Below are positions 45,475 through 53,125 of a stretch of 64,000 nucleotides of DNA, in pieces (position 1 is the first letter of the stretch; every line of letters begins with the position of its first letter). Origin of the DNA: Pseudomonadota bacterium (GTDB lineage: Bacteria > Desulfobacterota > Binatia > Binatales > Binataceae); the NCBI GenBank assembly GCA_021323675.1, contig JAJPKP010000047.1:1-64000 (forward strand). The letters run 5' to 3'. The notes beneath the pieces were generated by a model that saw only the letters and a list, made by a program, of their open reading frames with translations, was not told the origin of the DNA and did not search any database. The position numbers were made by a program, and so were the translations under genes.

Positions 45475-46641
45475 ATGGCCGATGACGTAGCGCGCCTGCG
45501 TGATGCGATTCGGGAAAGCGCGCCGATGCTCGCGGCGCGGTCCGCTGAGATCGAATCCGCGCGATGCCTGCCCACGGACCTGCTCGAGCAACTGACCGCC
45601 GCCGGAGTCTTCCGGATGCTGGCGCCGCGGAGCCATGGCGGTATGGAGGTCGCCTTTACGGACTCGATGGAGATCATCGAGGCGATCGCCGCGGCGGATG
45701 GTGCGACCGGCTGGACAGTGATGATCGGATCGGAATCGCCGATGCTGCTGGCGCTGCTCCCGCGCCATCGATTCGATCAGCTCTATTCCAACGGTCCCGA
45801 TGTAATCATCGGAGGCGGGTTTGCCCCGCGCGGACACGCCGAGCTCCAAAGCGGCGGCTACCTGGTCAATGGACGATGGGCGTTTGCGAGCGGATGCCAG
45901 CATTGCCAGTGGCTGATCGGCAATTGCGAGGTCCGCGAGAACGGAAAGCCGCGCCCCGGCCCTGTGCCCGGTTCCAGCGAGACTCGCGCGATGTTGTTCC
46001 CGCGCGATCGGGTGAAGATCATCGACACCTGGGAAGTGAGCGGACTGCGCGGTACCGGCAGCCAGGACATCGAGGTGCGCGACCTGCGCGTGGAGAACGA
46101 CGACTCGCTGGACATCTTTCGAGGCGAGCCCTGTCTTGAGGGGCCGCTCTACCGCGCGCCGGTAGTGTCCTTTGCGCTTCATATCGGAGCGGTCGGAATC
46201 GGCATCGCCCGCCATGCGATCGCCGACATAATCGCGCTCGCCGGCACCAACAAGAAGCGGCTCTATACGAGCATGGCGATCGCGGATTCTCCTCTGTTCC
46301 ACTATCGGCTCGCGCACGCGGAGACCAGCCTGCGCGCCGCGCGGGAACTCCTGATGGCGGAGTCGCGCGCGATGTGGCAGTCATCGCTGGCCGGGCGCCC
46401 GCCGACTCCGCCTGAGATGGCGCGAATCATAGGGAGCGTCGCGTGGGCCGCCCATACCGCCGCGTCGATCGTCGATACCTGCTACACGGCGGGAGGGGGA
46501 ACCGCGCCCTATAATTCTTCGCCGCTACAGAGGCACTTGCGCGATATCCACACCCTTACTCAGCACGCCGCGGTCAATGAGACGATGCTTACTCGGGCTG
46601 GGGCATTTCTAATCGGTAAGGCGACTGACTTTGCGATTTAG
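45475..46641 (+). CDS. Acyl-CoA-dehydrogenase-fold flavin monooxygenase (group D type)
   Basis: This 388-residue protein has the acyl-CoA dehydrogenase fold but lacks the usual catalytic Glu motif. Its LRDIHTLTQHAAVNETML near the C-terminus matches flavin-dependent hydroxylases such as HsaA and DszC-like enzymes, which use reduced flavin from a separate reductase. No reductase is nearby. It is followed by a convergent gene whose stop lies at 46589, so the two overlap by 53 bp. Substrate unknown. Confidence 0.85.
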   Translation: MADDVARLRDAIRESAPMLAARSAEIESARCLPTDLLEQLTAAGVFRMLAPRSHGGMEVAFTDSMEIIEAIAAADGATGWTVMIGSESPMLLALLPRHRFDQLYSNGPDVIIGGGFAPRGHAELQSGGYLVNGRWAFASGCQHCQWLIGNCEVRENGKPRPGPVPGSSETRAMLFPRDRVKIIDTWEVSGLRGTGSQDIEVRDLRVENDDSLDIFRGEPCLEGPLYRAPVVSFALHIGAVGIGIARHAIADIIALAGTNKKRLYTSMAIADSPLFHYRLAHAETSLRAARELLMAESRAMWQSSLAGRPPTPPEMARIIGSVAWAAHTAASIVDTCYTAGGGTAPYNSSPLQRHLRDIHTLTQHAAVNETMLTRAGAFLIGKATDFAI

Positions 46642-48166
46642 TTGAGACGTTGGTCGCTTGCTGATTCAACTCCCAGACCGTCCCGTCAGGAAGCGACTCG
46701 ACTGGACGATAATCCTTGCGCAGTTCCCGGCCCAGCAGATAAAGCGGGTCGCCTGGATCGTCCGACTCTGCCCTTGAGAATGGCCATAAGATGAATTTCG
46801 GAGCCTCGCGATGCAATCGGCGTGCGATCCTCGCCACCTGGCGCGGGCGGGTGTAGCCGTCCGGCTCCACAAACGGAACTCTGGCCGGATTTTGCAGATC
46901 GAGCAGAACGTAGAACATCGGCGTCGAGGCGGCGAAGAATTTGTCGCCCGGGTCAGTGTGCTTGTCGAGCCATGCCAGGTCAGAAAACAGGTCATGGTCC
47001 TCGATCGCGACCTGCCCGGCGGGGGTATCGTAAAACCAGTAGTGCTGAAGCTGCGTTTTCAGCGGGGCCATCACCAGGAATGCGGCCGTGACGCCCCATG
47101 CCGGCACTTTCCAGAGTCCGCTCGCGCCCTGATTCAACATCCAGATAACAAGGACGAAAGCCGGCAAAGAGATGCCCGCCAGGCGCACGTGCAAGGGCGC
47201 GTACGCGACAGTGCAGAACAGCGCGAGACCCACGACCGCAAGGAGTACAGCTTCGAGAGGAAGGCGAACGCCGCCGCGGCGCCTCTTTGTCATCCATCCG
47301 TACGCAAAGAAAGCAAGATAAGAGCCGGGTACCAGCAGCTTCATAAAGGTCCAGACCGCGACGCCGCGCACGGTTGGAACCCAGTCCTCAAAGGCGGTTG
47401 ACCAATTGTTACCCTGGCCCTCGCGGTAGTGCAGGAATGGAAATCTTATGATGTACCGGTAGAAATTGATCGGCCCGGCATTCCAGATCACATACGCGCT
47501 GGCCATAAGGACCAGAGCAGCGAATGGAGCGAAGAGGCTTATTTCCTCGCGCAGCAGATGGCGTTCATCTTGCGCCTTGACGCGGTTGTCCCATACCAGA
47601 AAGCCCGCTACCGCGGGCACAAGCAATGCCCGCGTCTGCGTGAAGCAGGTCGCCATCCCAAGAAACAAACCGGCTAACAGCAGCCGCGGCGCGCTGCGGC
47701 TCTGAATGATTACCGCCGCGGCAAGATACACGAACAGCACGCTGAAGATGTGATGGGTCGCATCCAGCCCGCAATGAAGCCCGAAGCAAAGAAACATCAG
47801 GCTTGCCAGGGCCGCGTCCCAGCCGTTCAGCAGCGTCGATCCGATGCGCAGAGCGAGCCATACGTACGCGACATAGGTGACGATCAGGAGAGCCTCGATA
47901 AGAGCCAGCTTCGCGCCGAAAACCTTTATCAGCGGAACCTCGAGCAGTTCGGTGCCAGGCAAAGTGTATTGAAAGATGTCCCGGTAGAGCGTCTGGCCCT
48001 GAACCATCCGCCGCGCGTTGTCGAAATTGATGAATTGATCGCCGTCGAGCAGACGCGGAGTCGCAGGCAAGAGGAAGAGCGAGAGATATAGAAAGGCCCC
48101 TGTCAGCGCCAGCAGAAACAACGTCGCGGTCGCGGGTCTGCGCAAAGCCTCCCCCCACTTTTGCAA
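46589..48166 (-). CDS. GT-C (family 39-like) membrane glycosyltransferase
   Basis: This 525-residue protein has about ten to twelve hydrophobic helices and an acidic first periplasmic loop (LLDGDQFINFDNARRM). It has the GT-C fold of PMT/ArnT-like glycosyltransferases, which use polyprenyl-linked sugars in the periplasm. The last 110 residues are soluble. The start is TTG at 48166, with no ATG before the first helix. It lies in the lasso-type locus and may decorate an exported product, but a cell-envelope role is equally possible. Overlaps the monooxygenase gene end. Confidence 0.82.
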   Translation of the reverse strand: MQKWGEALRRPATATLFLLALTGAFLYLSLFLLPATPRLLDGDQFINFDNARRMVQGQTLYRDIFQYTLPGTELLEVPLIKVFGAKLALIEALLIVTYVAYVWLALRIGSTLLNGWDAALASLMFLCFGLHCGLDATHHIFSVLFVYLAAAVIIQSRSAPRLLLAGLFLGMATCFTQTRALLVPAVAGFLVWDNRVKAQDERHLLREEISLFAPFAALVLMASAYVIWNAGPINFYRYIIRFPFLHYREGQGNNWSTAFEDWVPTVRGVAVWTFMKLLVPGSYLAFFAYGWMTKRRRGGVRLPLEAVLLAVVGLALFCTVAYAPLHVRLAGISLPAFVLVIWMLNQGASGLWKVPAWGVTAAFLVMAPLKTQLQHYWFYDTPAGQVAIEDHDLFSDLAWLDKHTDPGDKFFAASTPMFYVLLDLQNPARVPFVEPDGYTRPRQVARIARRLHREAPKFILWPFSRAESDDPGDPLYLLGRELRKDYRPVESLPDGTVWELNQQATNVSTKSQSQSPYRLEMPQPE

Positions 48167-48296
48167 GAAGCATGCTGTAGCACCACATTGTCTAATTTGT
48201 GCTATCTAAAGGTCAAGAGGGCCGCGGCCGCGGAGATGGCGACAATTCGCTTATCGGCCGCCCGCGTCCGCAACGCAACTCCAGCGCGAAAAACGC

Positions 48297-49460
48297 TCAG
48301 CCCGGGAGCGCCCGCCGCCCGCTGCGCCGGACCACGAATCTCGAAGCGAGCCGCAACGGCCGAAGCGGATAGTAGAGAAAGTGCAGCGCCGGCGGGATTT
48401 GCACGGCGGCGTATTCCGCGTCGGACGGCGAAAGATGCCCGAGCAGGTAGCGCGCCCGATGGCGCGGCGATGGAAACATCTTCAGACAGAACGGTATCAG
48501 CTCCGCCTCCGCGACAGGCAACGGACGCGCGCCGAGCAACCGCGCGATCGCAACGGCGGCCAGGCGATCCGCCGCATCGTCGGCAGGCAGTCCGGATGGC
48601 AACGGCGCTCCCAGCAGGTCCGCCGCAACTTTCATCCCGGTCAGGAGTTGGCGCGTGGTTCCACTCGCGGCGGCGGCCGATATGACCGCCGGCCAATCAA
48701 GCTTCAACACCCGCAGGCATCGTGCGATATCGCAGATCCACGAAAGCCGCTCGAATGCATGCTTGCTTGCATGCGCGCACAGAAACAGCAGCAGATGCTC
48801 CGGAGCGAGGTCCGGGAGCCTTTCTCCGAACATCGCGATCGAGACGAGATGGTTCCACACCTCGATGCGATCGAAGGCGCTCGGGAAGTAGCGTGGCAGG
48901 ATTCGCCAGTGCAGATCGATCGCAAGCTGCCGCTCGCGATGCACCATCAGCAGCTCGCATTCGCGCGACTTGAGGCATGCCGCATCGCCGGACCAATGCA
49001 GAGGACTGGCGATACGGTAGTCGTGCGCGATCAGAAGGTCTCGCGCTCCGATTATGTCGCCAGGATGCAGAAGAAGGTCCACATCGCCCGGTGAACGCAC
49101 GGCCGGATCGCCATACAGCCGCTGACTAAGCAGCGGCCCCTTCAGCGAAACGAAGGCAACCTCGTGCTCGGCCAGCAATCTGCCGATCGTGCGCAACTCG
49201 CCGGCGAGCGCCAGGCTGAAGCGCGCGTCGTTCTCGAACGCGGGCCGCAGCATGAGCGCGAGGCGATGGTCCGGCGCGGCCTCCCGCACCGTGTCATACA
49301 CCATCGGAACCACGGCGTGGGCCACGGCGAGCCGCAATGTCTGCTCGGGATCGATCTTCTCCGGATCGGGCGGGGGAATGTCTTTGTCGAGGAAACGGCG
49401 AACCGCGGCGGCAAGGAAAACGGCTTCGCGATTAGCTGGATATTGCGGGCGGCCTGTCAA
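48297..49460 (-). CDS. Nucleotidyltransferase-family protein (PF14907 type), lasso-peptide tailoring candidate
   Basis: This 387-residue protein has the NTP_transf_5-like motif KGPLLSQRLYGDP (Lys107) followed by GDVDLLL (Asp126, Asp128), giving the metal-binding aspartates of a nucleotidyltransferase fold. The C-terminal half is helical. In lasso peptide clusters, members of this family act after the HPr-type peptide kinase on the phosphorylated C-terminus. That role is consistent with the kinase at 59864. A general polysaccharide function cannot be excluded. Confidence 0.82.
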   Translation of the reverse strand: MTGRPQYPANREAVFLAAAVRRFLDKDIPPPDPEKIDPEQTLRLAVAHAVVPMVYDTVREAAPDHRLALMLRPAFENDARFSLALAGELRTIGRLLAEHEVAFVSLKGPLLSQRLYGDPAVRSPGDVDLLLHPGDIIGARDLLIAHDYRIASPLHWSGDAACLKSRECELLMVHRERQLAIDLHWRILPRYFPSAFDRIEVWNHLVSIAMFGERLPDLAPEHLLLFLCAHASKHAFERLSWICDIARCLRVLKLDWPAVISAAAASGTTRQLLTGMKVAADLLGAPLPSGLPADDAADRLAAVAIARLLGARPLPVAEAELIPFCLKMFPSPRHRARYLLGHLSPSDAEYAAVQIPPALHFLYYPLRPLRLASRFVVRRSGRRALPG

Positions 49461-49556
49461 GCTGAAGTTCCGGACATCGGCAAAATCCCTTCGATCGCCG
49501 CCAGTATAGCGTACTCAAGTGGTGAAGCCGGAAGCGGCCGTGTAGTATCGCCGCGA

Positions 49557-51074
49557 ATGGCTTCGAGCAGGATTTCCCGATGGATCGATGCGGTGCGGGA
49601 CGATCCATTGATCTGGGCATTGCCGCTTCAGGCCGTCATTCAATTCCATCGCCTGGGGTTCCTGGCGGCGTGGCGCGACGAATGGTTCACGCTCCAGGTC
49701 GTGCCGCAGCCGCTCAGCCAGATCCGCACAACAGCCGCCGAAGTCGGCCATCCTCCGCTCTACTTCGTTCTCTCCCATTACTGGATTCGAATTCCATGGC
49801 CGCCGGGCGAGTTAGTGCGGCTGCGCGCGATGTCCGTTCTGTGGGGGCTTGCCGCGACCGCGATCCTGTATCGCTTGTGGCTGAAGCGAGAGCCTCGCGC
49901 GGTGCAACTATGGGTCATCGCGCTGTGGGTGCTTTCGCCTTGCCTGTTGCTCTACACGCGCATGGCGCGGTCTTACAGCATCCAGGTTGCCGCGGCGCTG
50001 CCGGTCCTCGCGGCGGCGACCGAATGGATGCGCCGGCCGCGGAGCCTTGGCCGGCTTTTGGCCTACGCGGCGTTGTCCGCCCTTCTTTTGTATATTCACT
50101 ATCTTCCCGGGCTGGCTATCGGTGGCGCCGTCGCGGTCGCGTTTGCTTTCCGCCGCGATTTGTCTCTTCAGTCGCGCGCGATGCTCATGGGGAGTGCGGC
50201 GCTGGTTGCGGCGATCCTGTATCTGCCCGGGCTTGGAGCCATCGCGGGCGCGATCGAAGAATGGCTCTCCTCCAGCTCGGCGCCGGCCGGCAACTATTTC
50301 CTGGATCAGGCGGTGCGTCTCGGATGGTGGTTCGTTTCGTTCAGCTTCGGGGAAACCCTGTCAACCCCGGCGTTGATTGTCGGCGCGGCGCTCGCGCCGG
50401 CGATTCTGTTTTGCCTGTATCGCGGCGTCGTGCGGCGGCCCGAATGGCTTGGGGTCGTCGCTCTTTCGGCCCTGTTCGGCTATGCGGGCGTGATCCGATG
50501 GACGAGCTTTCCCTTTACACCCGCCCGGATGCTGTTTTTGCTGCCGTTCTTCCTGATGATCGTGGTCAAAGGAGCGCGCACCACGAAACACGGGACCGTG
50601 ATGCTCTGCGCGCTGGCGCTCCTGTATGCGGCCGGAGACTATGATTACTTTTCGCGAACCGGCTACCTGAACAAGGAATATTGCGTCCCCTATAACCAGA
50701 TGGCGGCCGTGATCAACAAGGAGTCTCCAACTGGCGGAACGCTCCTGATGGTTGACGAATACAGCACTTTCGCCGAACCGCTGATGGAAAAGATCCGGCC
50801 CGATATCCGCGTGGTGCCGCTTGACGAAGAGCATCGCGCATCCGCCACCGAGGACGCCGAACAGGCGGGGCCGCGGACCATCTGGCTTCTGCGGCACAGC
50901 CACGACACTTCGCCGGATGCGTGGGTGACCGGCCTCGAGGACCGGCTCGCCAAAGGCCGCACGGTGACGCAGCGGGGCTATCTTCCCTACAGCGCGCCCG
51001 AGCGCTGGATTTTGACGTGGCTTCGGGGGCCGGGGCAGCCGCGGTATTTCTATATCCTGCTCCGGTATCAGTAG
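49557..51074 (+). CDS. GT-C (family 39-like) membrane glycosyltransferase
   Basis: This 505-residue integral membrane protein has about ten helices and RDEWFTL in its first loop, the typical acidic GT-C metal or sugar-donor site. The C-terminal ~120 residues are soluble. It belongs to the ArnT/PMT-like group and would transfer sugar from a lipid carrier outside the cytoplasmic membrane. The ATG at 49557 gives a sensible start; the open frame further upstream lacks homology. It is convergent with the first asparagine-synthetase gene, with a hairpin at 51077-51105 between them. Confidence 0.82.
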   Translation: MASSRISRWIDAVRDDPLIWALPLQAVIQFHRLGFLAAWRDEWFTLQVVPQPLSQIRTTAAEVGHPPLYFVLSHYWIRIPWPPGELVRLRAMSVLWGLAATAILYRLWLKREPRAVQLWVIALWVLSPCLLLYTRMARSYSIQVAAALPVLAAATEWMRRPRSLGRLLAYAALSALLLYIHYLPGLAIGGAVAVAFAFRRDLSLQSRAMLMGSAALVAAILYLPGLGAIAGAIEEWLSSSSAPAGNYFLDQAVRLGWWFVSFSFGETLSTPALIVGAALAPAILFCLYRGVVRRPEWLGVVALSALFGYAGVIRWTSFPFTPARMLFLLPFFLMIVVKGARTTKHGTVMLCALALLYAAGDYDYFSRTGYLNKEYCVPYNQMAAVINKESPTGGTLLMVDEYSTFAEPLMEKIRPDIRVVPLDEEHRASATEDAEQAGPRTIWLLRHSHDTSPDAWVTGLEDRLAKGRTVTQRGYLPYSAPERWILTWLRGPGQPRYFYILLRYQ

Positions 51075-51076
51075 AG

Positions 51077-51105
51077 AGCGCGCTTCGCGAAACCCTTCGC
51101 GCGCT
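51077..51105. terminator. Hairpin between convergent genes, candidate bidirectional terminator
   Basis: AGCGCGC (51077-51083) and GCGCGCT (51099-51105) form a 7-bp stem with a 15-nt loop. It lies just after the GT-C stop and overlaps the asparagine-synthetase stop. No T-tract follows, so termination is uncertain. Confidence 0.35.
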
Positions 51106-53005
51106 ACTGAAGTTCCGGCCGGGTGGCGCCGCCGAAAAATGTGCGCAGGAAGACTTCGAAACCGCAGAGGTCCACGATTCGCCAGGCGACGACCGACTCG
51201 GTTGAGCGCTGATTCTCGGCCCGCCAAGCATCCAGCAGCTTCCAGAGTACAGGGCCGTCAAAATAGCCCATCTCGACCGCAAGCGCGCCCGGGCCGAGCA
51301 GGCTGCGAATTCGTTCGAAATCGCGCTCGATGCTGGCGTTGCCCAGATGAGTGAAAGCACCCTTGGTGCGGCGGTCCACGATAATGTCCGGCACGACGCC
51401 TCGCATCGCTTCGCGCATCAGGTTGCGCGAGATGCCGCCGTACGACTGGATCTCGCCCGGAATATTGATAAGGAACTGAACGATGTCGCGATCGAGAAAC
51501 GGGAAGGCGACCTCGATGCCCCTTTGCGACATCGCGCGCGAGTTCCATTCGATGCAGTGAATCTGATAGCTGAGCCGGCACTGCTGGTAGGCCGACCACG
51601 CGTGCGCGCTGCCCGCGATGCGCGGAAGGCGTCCGGCCGCCAGCCGTTCAGCCATCAAGCTTCGAAAGCGCGCGGTGAACCAGGGCGCCGTCAGTCTGCC
51701 CTCGAATCGCGTTCGCAGGCGGCGTATCAGAGCCAGCAAAGGTTCCGGTGAATACCGCTCGGCTTGATCGCGAACGAAATTCCGGGCGATCGTGGACGCC
51801 GGGAAGTTCCAGGCGCGCAAATGGGCCGCGAGAAGCTTCCATCGCCCGCCCCGAATCAGATCTGACAGATAGTCCCAACTGACCAGAAGCTGGTCGCCCC
51901 AGTGCCCGGTGAGCATCACGCGCGATCCCCGTTCGTGCGCGCGATCCATCAGCGCGCGATGGGTCAGCCCGAGGCCCTCGATGCCGGGCGATTCGGTGTG
52001 CCACGCGTAGTCTCCGGCGGTCTTTACAAATCCGGGCATCGGCTCGACATGCTCGATCGGCGACCGGCACGCGCGCCCCAGCGCGAGGATGAATTCACGC
52101 TCGTCGGACGGGGTCCCCGGACTTCCGCCATAGTTAAGTCCCAGGACACTGGCGGTCGAACTCTCGGCCATCCGGTCGGCGAGGCAAAAGATGTACGAAG
52201 AATCGAGCCCGCCGCTTACTGAGATCGCGACCGGACTCCGGCTTCTAAGCCGCCTGCGGACCGCCCGCTCGAAGAGAGTGGAAAACGCGTGCGCATAATC
52301 GCGAAAACTGTTCAGGCGCACCGGATGCAAACCGTCGAAGTCGAAGTAGGCGCGGACCGTCAGTCGATTTTCCTCGAAGATCGCCAGATGCCCCGGGGGC
52401 AGCGAGCGGATCCCGCGGAAAAAAGTTCGTTCGCGCGCCGCGAACGACGGGAAATAAAGGATGAAGTCGGCCAGCATTTCCTCGTCAGCGGCCGCCTCGA
52501 TGCCGGGATAGGCAAGAATTGCCTTGGCGTCGGATGCGAGCAGGAACGCCTTTGCGGTCAGCGCATAACACAGCGGCCGAACGCCAAGCCGGTCACGCGC
52601 AAGTATCATCCGCCGCGCGCGGCCGTCGAACACGCAGAGCGCAAAATCGCCTTCGAGCCGCAGAACGAAATCGCTTCCGAATCGATCGTATGCGGCAAGT
52701 GCGAAATGTGAATCGGGAGCGGCTGGCGAGTATAGATGATGATCGCGGAGCATCTCGGCCAGCTCCTCGCGATTATCCAGGCGGCCGTCGAAGACGCATA
52801 CCGTCGTCCCATCCGCCAGCGGCTGGTGTTCTTCGATCGACTCCGGCGTGGTCCGCGAAAGGCAGCATCCGACCGCTACGGGCCCCAGGCGCCAGATTCC
52901 CGATTTGTCAGGGCCGCGATGGGCCAGCCGCGCAAGCGAGCCTTCGAAGGCGACAGCCTCGACCGGCTGCTCGTCCAGATGCCAAACGCCCAGTACTCCG
53001 CTCAT
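51104..53005 (-). CDS. Asparagine-synthetase-type lasso cyclase, glutaminase cysteine missing
   Basis: This 633-residue protein has an N-terminal class II amidotransferase-like domain and a C-terminal ATP-pyrophosphatase domain with the PP-loop SGGLDSS at 264-270. It starts MSGVLG, so the nucleophile Cys2 of true glutamine-dependent synthetases is Ser. This loss is usual in lasso peptide macrolactam synthetases (C proteins), which adenylate an acid side chain and close a ring. Downstream residues (HTESPGIEGLGL, GHWGDQLL) fit that fold. It follows the secreted protein on the minus strand. Confidence 0.85.
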   Translation of the reverse strand: MSGVLGVWHLDEQPVEAVAFEGSLARLAHRGPDKSGIWRLGPVAVGCCLSRTTPESIEEHQPLADGTTVCVFDGRLDNREELAEMLRDHHLYSPAAPDSHFALAAYDRFGSDFVLRLEGDFALCVFDGRARRMILARDRLGVRPLCYALTAKAFLLASDAKAILAYPGIEAAADEEMLADFILYFPSFAARERTFFRGIRSLPPGHLAIFEENRLTVRAYFDFDGLHPVRLNSFRDYAHAFSTLFERAVRRRLRSRSPVAISVSGGLDSSYIFCLADRMAESSTASVLGLNYGGSPGTPSDEREFILALGRACRSPIEHVEPMPGFVKTAGDYAWHTESPGIEGLGLTHRALMDRAHERGSRVMLTGHWGDQLLVSWDYLSDLIRGGRWKLLAAHLRAWNFPASTIARNFVRDQAERYSPEPLLALIRRLRTRFEGRLTAPWFTARFRSLMAERLAAGRLPRIAGSAHAWSAYQQCRLSYQIHCIEWNSRAMSQRGIEVAFPFLDRDIVQFLINIPGEIQSYGGISRNLMREAMRGVVPDIIVDRRTKGAFTHLGNASIERDFERIRSLLGPGALAVEMGYFDGPVLWKLLDAWRAENQRSTESVVAWRIVDLCGFEVFLRTFFGGATRPELQ

Positions 53006-53072
53006 TGAGATGGTGCGATTGCACGCCGCCGCGTCCGCTTGCGTATCACGAATAGCAGGCCGCAGAAAGCAC

Positions 53073-53125
53073 CGGGACGTGACCGCATCGCGGCCACGTC
53101 CCGAGAGTCCGGGCGAAAGACGCCC
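53073..53125 (-). terminator. Two stem-loops between the secreted-protein gene and the first cyclase
   Basis: CGGGACGTG (53073-53081) pairs with CACGTCCCG (53095-53103), a 9-bp stem. GGGCG AAAGA CGCCC (53111-53125) is a 5-bp stem immediately after the TAG stop of the secreted protein. No T-tract follows either. They may terminate or attenuate transcription into the cyclase gene. Confidence 0.45.
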
